Shown here piece after piece: positions 34,680-42,805 of a stretch of DNA of 46,279 bases (the first letter of the stretch is position 1; the number at the start of each line of letters is the position of its first letter). The notes beneath the pieces are model-generated. The model saw nothing but the letters and a program-made list of their open reading frames with translations. It made no database searches and was not told where the DNA came from. The translations under genes were made by a program, and so were the position numbers. The stretch is taken from assembly GCA_009929375.1 (NCBI GenBank), contig SAAO01000034.1, positions 1 through 46,279 of the forward strand, given 5' to 3'. Source of the DNA: Bacteroidia bacterium. GTDB lineage: Bacteria > Bacteroidota > Bacteroidia > Bacteroidales > Paludibacteraceae.

Positions 34680-34687
34680 CAAAAGTA
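34680..34687 (-). promoter_or_regulatory. candidate -7 box of dapF
   Basis: The minus strand reads TACTTTTG, matching TAnnTTTG, 47 bases before the dapF start. The nearest TTG is 29 bases upstream, too far for a good -33. The remaining gap to the terminator at 34854 is GT-rich and shows nothing else. Confidence 0.4.
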
Positions 34688-34853
34688 ATATCAGCCTTAT
34701 TCCGAATTTTGTGCTTCAATAATTTGTTTTAGAAAATCGCTTTTTGATTATAAAATGTTGTTTTGTTTGTGTTTTAAGTGCTTGTTTGTAATTGTATGCA
34801 TGTGTTTTTGTTTTAAAGTGTCACAAAATGCATATTTAAAAAGCACAAAAAAA

Positions 34854-34885
34854 CGCAGAAAGTAATAGGATGTTTACTTTCTGCG
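34854..34885 (-). terminator. terminator after the TonB receptor
   Basis: CGCAGAAAGTAA (34854-34865) and TTACTTTCTGCG (34874-34885) pair perfectly in 12 bases, followed by seven T on the minus strand. It lies 45 bases after the stop codon. Confidence 0.88.
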
Positions 34886-34930
34886 CTGTGTTTTTAATTT
34901 TTTCTTCGTATTGAAGACAATTTCAAACGA

Positions 34931-37261
34931 TTAAATATTGAATTTCAATCCTGCAAAGTACGATCGTGGCAACGAAGGTCCGTAAATATAGCCGGCATCA
35001 CGTGTTTCGCCTAAATCGAAATCGGTCTGATAGCTGTTGAGAATGTTCTGCATACCGGCATTGAATTGAATGACAGTTGTTTTGTTGATTTTGAAATCGT
35101 ATGTGATTTTGAAGTTGATATCCAGAAAATCAGGCGTTTTCACTTCTTCGTCATCGGTAATTGCTACGCCATAGTGCTGCATAAGCATACTTCCGGTATA
35201 AGTTCCTGTAATGGCTAAGGTAAGTGGTTTTACAGGATTGTACGAAAAAGTCATATACCCGTAACTGTTTGGCGAACGGAACATTTCGCGACGTGCTGCA
35301 AGATTGGGGTTTTCGCTCCAGGTTTGCGCTTCTTTGTAAAGGCTTTGCTGTAAAGTGTAGCCAGCCTGAATATTGGTCTTACGACCGGGAATCACTTTGG
35401 CTTCGAGGTTCAATCCTTTTACAACGGCTCCTGAGCCATTACGACGCATAAGAATTGTATTTCCCAAAGTGTCGAGTCCGGCTTCCTCAAGGTAAAATAC
35501 ATCGTTAATGTCGGTGTAAAATGCTTCCACAAGTAAGTTGGTTTGCACTTTTCCAAACGATTTGTAAAAGTCGGCCGAAATGCTGTAGCTGTTCGAATGT
35601 TCGGGTTTCAGATCGGGGTCGAGTTTGATGATCTGCACTTCGCCGCCCACAGCCGTGATGTGCAAATCTTCGTCGAAAGCCTGTGGCGCACGAAATCCGC
35701 TGGCATAAGTGGCGCGCAGATTCACCCACTCGTAAGGATTGTAGCGAAAATTGACGCGTGGACTTATGATCGGTTTTTCGATAAGATTGTGCTGGTCGAA
35801 ACGAAGTCCGAGCAAAATTCCCGCTTTTTTGTTTTTCCATTCGTTTTGCAAAAAAGCACTTTTTATATTTACAGTCTGATCAATCTGACGATCGTAGGCA
35901 AGTTGTACATCCACAAGTCTGTTGTGACTGTATTCGGCTCCGGCAGTTAGTTCGGCAGGCATAAAGAGTAGTTTTTCCATGGCATACACATACTGCATGC
36001 CTGTTACAAGAGCGATATCAGTGGTCGATCCGTAAGCATTCGGGTCCTGTCCGGCACCGTAGTAACTCGAGCGAGCGATGTGCTGAGCCGACGAATACAC
36101 ATTGAAACGATGCGTGTAATCCCGTGAGAAAATATCCCATTTAATACCTCCACTATTAATATTATGTTCGGTTTGCTCGGTAATATCTGCATTGTGCGCA
36201 GGTAAATGGAGCTTGTTTCCTCCACGACGAAATTCGCCCATATTGTGATACTCGAGCGTGATTTTGTTTTGTAGTCCCGGTTTGAAATACGAGCGGAAAC
36301 CTACATTGCGCGCATTGATCAATCCTATTTCGGTAAATCCATCGCCGTTTGCATCCCAGCCTTCGCGTTGACGCGCCGAACCGTAAATACTGACACCTGC
36401 TTTGTAATCTTCCGAAACAAGTGCGGCATTCATATTGGTGTTTATGTCGGTTTTGGTTCCGCCTATCAGCATGCTGGTGTTGCTTATCGAAAGTGAATTA
36501 TTCAACGGTTCGCGTGTGATAATATTAATCGTTCCGGCAATAGCATTGGAACCAAAAAGGGCAGAACCTCCACCACGAACTACTTCTACGCGGTCGATCA
36601 TATTGGCGGGAATTTGCTCAATGCCATACACGCCTGCCAAAGCGCTGAAAATGGGGCGGCTGTCGATCAGTATTTGTGAATAAGGGCCTTCGAGGCCGTT
36701 GATGCGCACCTGCTGGAATCCGCAGTTCTGACAGTTATTTTCAACGCGAAGTCCCGGTTGGAAATTTAAACCCTGTGCCAGACAAACCGAATTGGTGGTT
36801 TCGAGTAGTTTCGACGAAATTACATTTACTATGCTCGACGTTTCGCTGCGTTTGGTTTCGTTGCGGTTGGCCGAAACCACTACATTATCGAGCATTACGG
36901 CATCTTCTTCAAGTTCAAAATTCATTTCGGTAGTACGACCATTTTTAAGTTGTACTTTTTTCTCAAGCGTTTTGTAACCTACTGCCGAAGCTACAATAGT
37001 ATGTTCGCCTTCGGGAATGTTTTTAAGTAAAAAATGTCCGGTGGCATCAGCTGCTACGCCAAGCGTGGTTCCTTTTACCGAAATGTTGATAAAGCCTATA
37101 TGTGTATCGGTTTTCTGGTCGATGGTGTGACCTGAGATACTTGCATCGGCTTTTTTACTATAAGCGGCTCCGAAGTTATCGGAGAAAGTGGCATTCTGCT
37201 GACCTGAAACAGATGCAAAAAGCCCTGTCAGGATGAGAATACCCATCGTTTTTCGAATCAT
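34931..37261 (-). CDS. TonB-dependent receptor, probably for a metal
   Basis: A 776-residue outer-membrane receptor. It has a signal peptide (1-20), a carboxypeptidase-like beta domain (about 42-120), a plug (about 130-250: RVEVVRGGGSALFGSNAIAGTINIITR) and a 22-strand barrel ending SYFAGLKFNI. The plug contains a Cys pair, NNCQNCGFQQVRINGLEGPYS, seen in many Bacteroidetes receptors. No SusD partner follows, so a polymer is unlikely. The gene upstream encodes a His-rich membrane protein, and a metal exporter and feoAB lie divergently. I infer uptake of a metal or metal chelate. Confidence 0.9.
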   Translation of the reverse strand: MIRKTMGILILTGLFASVSGQQNATFSDNFGAAYSKKADASISGHTIDQKTDTHIGFINISVKGTTLGVAADATGHFLLKNIPEGEHTIVASAVGYKTLEKKVQLKNGRTTEMNFELEEDAVMLDNVVVSANRNETKRSETSSIVNVISSKLLETTNSVCLAQGLNFQPGLRVENNCQNCGFQQVRINGLEGPYSQILIDSRPIFSALAGVYGIEQIPANMIDRVEVVRGGGSALFGSNAIAGTINIITREPLNNSLSISNTSMLIGGTKTDINTNMNAALVSEDYKAGVSIYGSARQREGWDANGDGFTEIGLINARNVGFRSYFKPGLQNKITLEYHNMGEFRRGGNKLHLPAHNADITEQTEHNINSGGIKWDIFSRDYTHRFNVYSSAQHIARSSYYGAGQDPNAYGSTTDIALVTGMQYVYAMEKLLFMPAELTAGAEYSHNRLVDVQLAYDRQIDQTVNIKSAFLQNEWKNKKAGILLGLRFDQHNLIEKPIISPRVNFRYNPYEWVNLRATYASGFRAPQAFDEDLHITAVGGEVQIIKLDPDLKPEHSNSYSISADFYKSFGKVQTNLLVEAFYTDINDVFYLEEAGLDTLGNTILMRRNGSGAVVKGLNLEAKVIPGRKTNIQAGYTLQQSLYKEAQTWSENPNLAARREMFRSPNSYGYMTFSYNPVKPLTLAITGTYTGSMLMQHYGVAITDDEEVKTPDFLDINFKITYDFKINKTTVIQFNAGMQNILNSYQTDFDLGETRDAGYIYGPSLPRSYFAGLKFNI

Positions 37262-37385
37262 TTTATGTTGGATTTTTATTTTTTTTATTGAAATAAAACG
37301 AGTGCACCACTATCAGAGTAAGATGGTGGATGCTGAATGTGCATGCCTGATATTCAGGGATGTGAAATAGAATGTGTAAATGGTT

Positions 37386-37736
37386 TTAGCAAGTCGGAGG
37401 CGCGCGTAATGCGCTGATATTCCGGTAGGTGTCCGGTCGTAGAAAGTGTAAGTTGTTCACCGCTAATGTGTCGGTGAGGTTGTATAAAACTTCCTGTGGC
37501 GACATGTATCCGGCAGCATAAACATCGATGTGTTGAAAATGCTGAATATGCGATAGTTGGTCGGAAGAGTGTTGGTGGCTTGTTTCCGACGAAAAAGGGT
37601 GAGAGTGTACCACCAATACATTATTTACAATATGGGTGTGTACATAAAAGTTCGTTCCGACCCAAAAACTCACAAAAAAGGCAAGCAAGGTGATGCCTGC
37701 AATTTGTTTGAAATGTTTTTGTAGATACTGTATCAT
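37386..37736 (-). CDS. His-rich single-span protein before the TonB receptor
   Basis: A 116-residue protein with one membrane segment near 12-30 and then a His-rich region: HTH, VVHSHPF, SHQHSSDQLSHIQHFQH. It ends in RAPPTC. I start it at ATG 37736: the likely transcription start (from the -7 box at 37769) lies only a few bases upstream of the longer start at 37757. The His cluster suggests binding of zinc, nickel, cobalt or copper in the periplasm. Its place before a TonB receptor suggests a metal donor, buffer or sensor. I do not know a named family. Confidence 0.75.
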   Translation of the reverse strand: MIQYLQKHFKQIAGITLLAFFVSFWVGTNFYVHTHIVNNVLVVHSHPFSSETSHQHSSDQLSHIQHFQHIDVYAAGYMSPQEVLYNLTDTLAVNNLHFLRPDTYRNISALRAPPTC

Positions 37737-37768
37737 AAAAGCCGGATAGTCTTTCATTATTTTGACTG

Positions 37769-37800
37769 CAAAGTTAACATGTTTTGTCTGTTTGTTCCAA
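37769..37800 (-). promoter_or_regulatory. promoter of the His-rich/TonB operon
   Basis: On the minus strand TTG (37798-37800), 21 bases, then TAACTTTG (37769-37776). Both boxes and the spacing fit. Confidence 0.65.
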
Positions 37801-37809
37801 ATGTCTGCG

Positions 37810-37827
37810 ATACCTATTTGTAGGTAT
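37810..37827. promoter_or_regulatory. palindrome between the divergent metal operons
   Basis: ATACCTA-tttg-TAGGTAT, a perfect 7-base inverted repeat with a 4-base centre. It lies just behind the -33 box of the leftward promoter and 49 bases before the -7 box of the rightward one, a good place for one regulator to act on both. Confidence 0.6.
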
Positions 37828-37875
37828 TTTTGGGTTGGAATGCATTTTTTCGCCTTTATTCTGATAATAATTGGC

Positions 37876-37883
37876 TAATTTTG
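37876..37883 (+). promoter_or_regulatory. candidate -7 box of the CDF-feoAB operon
   Basis: TAATTTTG matches TAnnTTTG, 28 bases before the ATG at 37911. It supports that start instead of the longer frame. No TTG at -33. Confidence 0.5.
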
Positions 37884-37910
37884 TGCTACTTTTTTAAAAT
37901 ACGGTATACA

Positions 37911-38564
37911 ATGGAAGATCAGATACGGAAACATGAGTCGAAAACGCTGTGGGTTGTACTTCTCACCGCTGTGACAATGGTTGTGGAAATCGTTTTCGGA
38001 ATAAGCACAAAATCAATGGCTTTGCTTGCCGATGGTATTCACATGAGTTCGCATGTGCTGGCTATCGGGTTGAGCTGGTTTGCTTATGTAATGGTTCGTA
38101 AGCTATCGCAAAACAGTAATTTCAGCGGGAATACAGCAAAAATTCTTTCGCTGTCGGGCTATACGAGTGGGATTCTGCTGTTCGTTTTTGCCATTTATAT
38201 TGTAGTCGAAGCCATTGGGCGTCTTTATAGTCCGGTAACAATTGCTTACAACGAAGCTATTGTGGTGGCTTGTGTGGGGCTTGCAGTGAATGTAGCAAGC
38301 GCCTTTTTGCTTCACCACGATCACGAACATTCCGATCACAATATAAAAGCTGCTTATCTGCATGTAATTGCGGATGCGCTTACGAGCTTGTCGGCCATAG
38401 GCGGACTTATTGCGGCCATGGTTTGGGATATTCCTTTTATTGATACAATTGCCGCGCTGATCAGTTCGGCTGTGATAGTGAAATGGGCTTACGGCCTTTT
38501 GCGAGATACGGGTAAAGCTTTGCTTGACATTAAAGCTGAAACAACTCACAAACATTCGCACTGA
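37911..38564 (+). CDS. DmeF-like CDF metal exporter
   Basis: A 217-residue cation diffusion facilitator with six membrane segments. Segment 2 reads ADGIHMSSHVLAIGL: the metal site is His44-x3-His48 where ZitB/CzcD proteins have His-x3-Asp. Segment 5 gives His151-x3-Asp155. A His loop HHDHEHSDH (135-143) and a HKHSH tail are present; the long cytoplasmic domain is missing. The HMxSH pattern is, as I recall, that of DmeF-type cobalt/nickel exporters. It starts an operon with feoAB (28-base gap). The frame opens at 37830, but MEDQIRKHE at 37911 is the better start. Confidence 0.85.
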   Translation: MEDQIRKHESKTLWVVLLTAVTMVVEIVFGISTKSMALLADGIHMSSHVLAIGLSWFAYVMVRKLSQNSNFSGNTAKILSLSGYTSGILLFVFAIYIVVEAIGRLYSPVTIAYNEAIVVACVGLAVNVASAFLLHHDHEHSDHNIKAAYLHVIADALTSLSAIGGLIAAMVWDIPFIDTIAALISSAVIVKWAYGLLRDTGKALLDIKAETTHKHSH

Positions 38565-38592
38565 CCGGAATTTTTTATAATTTCAACAACAA

Positions 38593-41076
38593 ATGCAAAA
38601 AGCAAATACATATTTATCAGATATAGCCACAGGCCAGGAAGCCATTATAACCAAAGTACTCGGGCATGGTGCTTTTCGTAAGCGCATTACCGAAATGGGT
38701 TTTGTAAAAGGCAAGAAGGTGCGCGTAATTAAAAATGCACCGCTTCAGGATCCTGTGGAATACGAAATTATGGGCTATTATGTGTCGTTGCGACGGACTG
38801 AGGCCGAATTGGTCGAAGTGGTTTCGGTGGAAGAAGCTCATAATTTAAGCAGTATCGATTTTAATGGGGTGATTGACGAGGAAAAACTTAAAATTACCGC
38901 CATTAAAAAAGGAAAAGTAATTAATGTGGCGCTTGTTGGAAATCCTAACTGCGGCAAAACCACCCTATTTAATCATGCTTCGGGCTCGCACGAGCGTGTG
39001 GGAAACTACAGCGGCGTAACTGTGGATGCAAAGGAAGCTTCGCTGAAACGAAATGATTATTTGTTCAATATAGTGGATTTGCCGGGTACTTATTCGATTA
39101 CCGAATATTCGCCCGAGGAATTGTATGTGCGTACTCACATTATCGATCAAAAGCCTGATATTATTATTAATGTGGTCGATGCGTCCAATCTGGAGCGCAA
39201 TCTTTTTCTTACAACTCAACTTATCGATATGAATATCAAGGTGGTTATTGCCCTGAATATGTATGATGAGTTGGAACGGAAAAAAGTGCAGTTTGATTAT
39301 GAGGGATTAGGCGCTATGCTCGGAATTCCGATTATTCCTACTGTTGCTTCGCGTGGACGGGGTGTGAATGAACTTTTCGATAAGTTGATTGAAGTGTACG
39401 AAGATCGCGATCCGAGTGTACGGCATATTCACATCAATTACGGTTCGCTGATTGAAAAAGCAATCAATAATATTCAGCACGAAATATGGAAAACGCCCCG
39501 TATTCGCGACCGTTATTCCTCGCGCTATGTGGCTGTGAAATTGCTCGAAACGGATAATACTACTTTGCATGAACTCGAAGGTTTTGATAATTATGCTGAA
39601 ATAAAGGAAGTTGCCCGTCAGAATATAGCTATGCTCGAAAAAGAATATGGCGAAAAGTCGGAGACCATTATCACCGATGCAAAATATGGTTTTATCGATG
39701 GAGCGTTAAAAGAAACCTACAAAGAGCCGAAAGCTGACAAACGCAGTGTAAAGCGGGAACTCGACGATATTCTCACGCACCGTTATTTCGGTTTTCCCAT
39801 TTTTCTGTTTTTCATGTGGCTGATGTTTCAGGCTACTTTTTCGCTCGGAAGTTATCCAATGGAATGGATCGACAGTGGCGTGGGAATGCTTAGTAACTGG
39901 CTTCAGAATACAATGACTGAAGGTCCGCTGCGAGATTTGGTAGTGGATGGCATTGTGGGTGGAGTAGGTGGTGTAATTGTGTTTCTGCCGAATATACTTA
40001 TCCTGTTTTTCTGTATTTCGTTGATGGAAGATACAGGTTATATGGCTCGTGCGTCGTTTATTATGGATAAACTGATGCACAAAATTGGTTTGCACGGAAA
40101 ATCATTTATTCCTTTGGTAATGGGTTTTGGTTGCAATGTGCCTGCCATTATGGCTACCCGCACGCTCGATAATCGTAAGGACAGAATTCTGACCATGATT
40201 ATTACGCCTTTTATGTCGTGTAGCGCCCGTTTGCCGGTGTATGTGTTGCTTATTTCCGCTATTTTCCCCGAAAATCAGGGTATTATGCTTTTCGGTATTT
40301 ACATGGTGGGCATTTTGCTGGCCATTATTACTGCACTGATTATGAAAAAAGTGGCTTTCGATAAAAAAGATGTGCCGTTTGTGATGGAACTTCCGCCTTA
40401 TCGTAAACCTACTTTGCGCAACACAACCATGCATATGTGGTTCAAAGCCAAACAGTATTTGCAAAAAATGGGTTCGGTTATTCTGGTGGCTTCGGTTTTG
40501 ATATGGGCCTTGGGCTATTTCCCCACAAATGTGGAGTATTCGAAAGATTACGATTCAGAAATTGCTGCTCTGGAACAAAATATGCAACTTTCAGAAGCTG
40601 ATAAATCCAGTCAAATCAATAATTTAATTGTCGATCAGGAGTCGGAACGTCAGGAGTTTTCGTATATCGGCCGACTTGGTCATGCCATCGAACCGGTGAT
40701 CGAACCGCTTGGTTTCGACTGGAAAATGGGCGTGAGTATTGTGACCGGACTTGCAGCCAAAGAAATTGTGGTCAGTACTATGGGTGTTCTTTATCATGCC
40801 GATATGGATGCCAGTGAGGAGTCGGAAACATTGAAAAATAATATCAAAGAACAAAAGCATCATACCGGCGTTTTAAAAGGACAGAAAGTGTTTACGCCAC
40901 TTGCAAGTATCGCTTTTATGCTGTTTATTCTGATTTATTTTCCGTGTGTGGCTGTGATTGCAGCTATTAAAAAGGAAGCAAACTGGGGTTGGGCAATATT
41001 CACAATGGTTTATACCACTGCTTTGGCCTGGCTTGTAGCTTTTGCTACTTATCAGATTGGTAGTTTGTTTGTTTAA
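38593..41076 (+). CDS. feoB: FeoA-FeoB fusion, ferrous iron transporter
   Basis: An 827-residue protein. Residues 1-78 form a FeoA/SH3-like domain, and the FeoB GTPase follows: GNPNCGKTT (G1, 116-124), VDLPG (G3, 161-165), NMYD (G4, 222-225). Then come the helical domain and the membrane part with GFGCNVPAIMATRTL and the second gate GLAAKEIVVSTMGVLY. The FeoA-FeoB fusion is common in Bacteroidetes. It brings Fe(II) through the inner membrane. A small Cys-rich protein follows. Confidence 0.95.
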   Translation: MQKANTYLSDIATGQEAIITKVLGHGAFRKRITEMGFVKGKKVRVIKNAPLQDPVEYEIMGYYVSLRRTEAELVEVVSVEEAHNLSSIDFNGVIDEEKLKITAIKKGKVINVALVGNPNCGKTTLFNHASGSHERVGNYSGVTVDAKEASLKRNDYLFNIVDLPGTYSITEYSPEELYVRTHIIDQKPDIIINVVDASNLERNLFLTTQLIDMNIKVVIALNMYDELERKKVQFDYEGLGAMLGIPIIPTVASRGRGVNELFDKLIEVYEDRDPSVRHIHINYGSLIEKAINNIQHEIWKTPRIRDRYSSRYVAVKLLETDNTTLHELEGFDNYAEIKEVARQNIAMLEKEYGEKSETIITDAKYGFIDGALKETYKEPKADKRSVKRELDDILTHRYFGFPIFLFFMWLMFQATFSLGSYPMEWIDSGVGMLSNWLQNTMTEGPLRDLVVDGIVGGVGGVIVFLPNILILFFCISLMEDTGYMARASFIMDKLMHKIGLHGKSFIPLVMGFGCNVPAIMATRTLDNRKDRILTMIITPFMSCSARLPVYVLLISAIFPENQGIMLFGIYMVGILLAIITALIMKKVAFDKKDVPFVMELPPYRKPTLRNTTMHMWFKAKQYLQKMGSVILVASVLIWALGYFPTNVEYSKDYDSEIAALEQNMQLSEADKSSQINNLIVDQESERQEFSYIGRLGHAIEPVIEPLGFDWKMGVSIVTGLAAKEIVVSTMGVLYHADMDASEESETLKNNIKEQKHHTGVLKGQKVFTPLASIAFMLFILIYFPCVAVIAAIKKEANWGWAIFTMVYTTALAWLVAFATYQIGSLFV

Positions 41077-41095
41077 CCCTCTTATTGATAAAAAA

Positions 41096-41287
41096 ATGAT
41101 ACAAAATATTATTGTAATACTGATAGTGGTGGCAGCGCTGGCGTATACTGTTTACAGTGTGCTGAAAAGCGTAACGCGCAAAAAAGACGAATCGCCCTGT
41201 GGTGGTTGTACCGGCTGCGATATCAGGCACGAATTGAATAAAAACCGCCCCGGAGGATATACCAATACCTGTAGTGGTCCAAAATAA
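41096..41287 (+). CDS. FeoB-associated Cys-rich membrane protein
   Basis: A 63-residue peptide with one membrane segment (about 2-22) and a Cys cluster PCGGCTGCDIRHE, plus one later Cys (NTCSG). It matches the FeoB-associated Cys-rich family, which often follows feoB and may stand in for FeoC. I use ATG 41096, 19 bases after the feoB stop; the longer frame overlaps feoB. Confidence 0.88.
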   Translation: MIQNIIVILIVVAALAYTVYSVLKSVTRKKDESPCGGCTGCDIRHELNKNRPGGYTNTCSGPK

Positions 41288-41291
41288 CACT

Positions 41292-41330
41292 AAAAGTAAA
41301 GAGTTTTCGCTTTGATAATTCTTTACTTTT
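41292..41330. terminator. two-way terminator between feo and PAP2 genes
   Basis: AAAAGTAAAGA (41292-41302) and TCTTTACTTTT (41320-41330) pair perfectly. It serves the feo operon from the left. On the minus side it overlaps the PAP2 stop codon at 41323-41325. Confidence 0.75.
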
Positions 41331-41940
41331 TTGATTTTCGCACTTGCCTGTTCAGCCATTCGTTTACTTTAAAAGTCAGAAAAGCGGTGCCCGTACCCAG
41401 CAATGCTCCGGCCAGTACATCCGAAGGATAATGCACGCCCAGATTCATACGTGAATACCCCACCGAACCAGCCCATAAATAAGCAGGAGCAATGATGTAC
41501 CATTCCGGATATTTCAGACTCAGTGCTGTGGCTGTGGAAAAAGCTTCGGAAGTATGACCCGATGGAAACGACAGCGAACTCACGTCTTCGTACATTGTAA
41601 TCTGAGCAGGATAAGTAATTCCTGGCCGCGGCCTTTTGAAACTGTTTTTCAGACTGTAGGTAAACAACGCATTCGTGCCAAGATTCACACCAAGATAAAG
41701 TGCATCGCGCAACAATTGCTTGTCATTTTTAATCAGTCCTGTGGTGGCTACGCCTGCTATTGCGCTCAGGCTCACATAAGTGGTTGTATTGGAGATTGCT
41801 TTTGAGTACCCACGCCAGAATTCTGAATCGTTACTGTTGATTTTTTGCAACAACTCAATGTCAGCATTTTGCGCACTCAGTTTTGACTGTGGTAACCACA
41901 GCAGCAACAATGTGATGATTGTGTATTTCAGATATAGCAT
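41323..41940 (-). CDS. secreted PAP2 phosphatase, copy 1
   Basis: A 205-residue PAP2 protein with a signal peptide (about 1-23, ending SAQ). Motifs: KNSFKRPRP, SFPSGHTSEAFS and SRMNLGVHYPSD, all complete. The body is only moderately hydrophobic, with membrane stretches around VGYSRM and LAGALLGTG. It is a clear paralogue of the next gene (APAYLWAGSVGYSRM and VHYPSDVLAGALLG are shared). Likely substrates are lipid phosphates at the outer face of the inner membrane. The two copies are 148 bases apart. Confidence 0.9.
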   Translation of the reverse strand: MLYLKYTIITLLLLWLPQSKLSAQNADIELLQKINSNDSEFWRGYSKAISNTTTYVSLSAIAGVATTGLIKNDKQLLRDALYLGVNLGTNALFTYSLKNSFKRPRPGITYPAQITMYEDVSSLSFPSGHTSEAFSTATALSLKYPEWYIIAPAYLWAGSVGYSRMNLGVHYPSDVLAGALLGTGTAFLTFKVNEWLNRQVRKSKK

Positions 41941-41986
41941 TTCTTTATATTTACAATTTACAATTTAAAGATTTAGAATTGGGTTC

Positions 41987-42079
41987 TGAGTATTGAGTAT
42001 TGAGTATCGAGTAAAAATTAATGGATCATCCAATCAACCAACCAACACAAAACCCGGAACTCAAAACTCAAAACTTCAA
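41987..42079. repeat. heptamer words between the PAP2 paralogues
   Basis: TGAGTAT occurs three times in a row and then CGAGTAA (41987-42014). After a short stretch with CCAATCAACC words, ACTCAAA occurs twice with a third, imperfect copy (42059-42079). The two halves are roughly inverted (TTTGAGT). The gap holds no gene. Confidence 0.75.
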
Positions 42080-42088
42080 ATTGAATTC

Positions 42089-42715
42089 TTAATACCAAAT
42101 AATCGTCTTTTTCACTCTCGTTCTCCAAAACCATTCATTTGCTTTGTAAGTAATCCATGCACTGCCTGCGCCCAACAAAGCTCCGGCCAGCACATCCGAA
42201 GGATAATGCACGCCCAAATGCATGCGCGAGTAACCTACCGAGCCAGCCCAAAGATAAGCCGGAGCTATCACATACCATTTCGGATGTTTTATGCTTAGTG
42301 CTGTGGCTGTTGAAAAAGCCAGTGAGGTGTGCCCCGACGGAAATGAAGCCGACGATTCGTAAAGGCTTGCGGAGACGTTCAGATCAGGATAAGTGAGATA
42401 TGGTCTTTCGCGGTTTACAGAATATTTGAGCGCGTAAGTTAGTACAGTGTTTACACCCATGGAAGCGCCCACATAAATGGCGTCTTTCAGCAAATCGTCG
42501 TCTTTTTGTATAAATGCCGCCGTGGCCATTACCACAGGCACGGATACGGACACAATTTTGGTAGTTCCCGACATAAACTCCGAATAAGTGCGTAGTCCGG
42601 ACGAGGAATTATGAATAGTTCGCAGCAGTTCAATGTCAGTATTTTGCGCATTTAAAAACGGACTAATCGCACTAAAAAAAACAAAAAGCAGAATAAATGT
42701 AGTAACTTTGCGCAT
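42089..42715 (-). CDS. secreted PAP2 phosphatase, copy 2
   Basis: A 208-residue paralogue of the gene before. I start at ATG 42715 (MRKVTTFILLFVFFSAIS), which gives a proper signal peptide; the frame extends ten codons further. Motifs: KYSVNRERP, SFPSGHTSLAFS and SRMHLGVHYPSD. The C-terminal half is nearly identical to copy 1, the N-terminal half much less. A TATCTTTG box at 42732-42739 on the minus strand may be its promoter. Confidence 0.9.
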   Translation of the reverse strand: MRKVTTFILLFVFFSAISPFLNAQNTDIELLRTIHNSSSGLRTYSEFMSGTTKIVSVSVPVVMATAAFIQKDDDLLKDAIYVGASMGVNTVLTYALKYSVNRERPYLTYPDLNVSASLYESSASFPSGHTSLAFSTATALSIKHPKWYVIAPAYLWAGSVGYSRMHLGVHYPSDVLAGALLGAGSAWITYKANEWFWRTRVKKTIIWY

Positions 42716-42731
42716 AAATAAAATATTTTTC

Positions 42732-42739
42732 CAAAGATA
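42732..42739 (-). promoter_or_regulatory. candidate -7 box of the PAP2 copy 2 gene
   Basis: The minus strand reads TATCTTTG, matching TAnnTTTG, 16 bases before the chosen ATG. No TTG at -33. Confidence 0.35.
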
Positions 42740-42805
42740 AATCATTTCGGGCGATTGCGAAAACTCTGTTTCTGACGGACGAACGCAACGAAAAAAGCTA
42801 GCTGC

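Noticed and set aside
37262-37385. hairpin between the His-rich gene and the TonB receptor
   Set aside because: CCACTATC and GATGGTGG pair with a mismatch and no T run follows; too weak to call.
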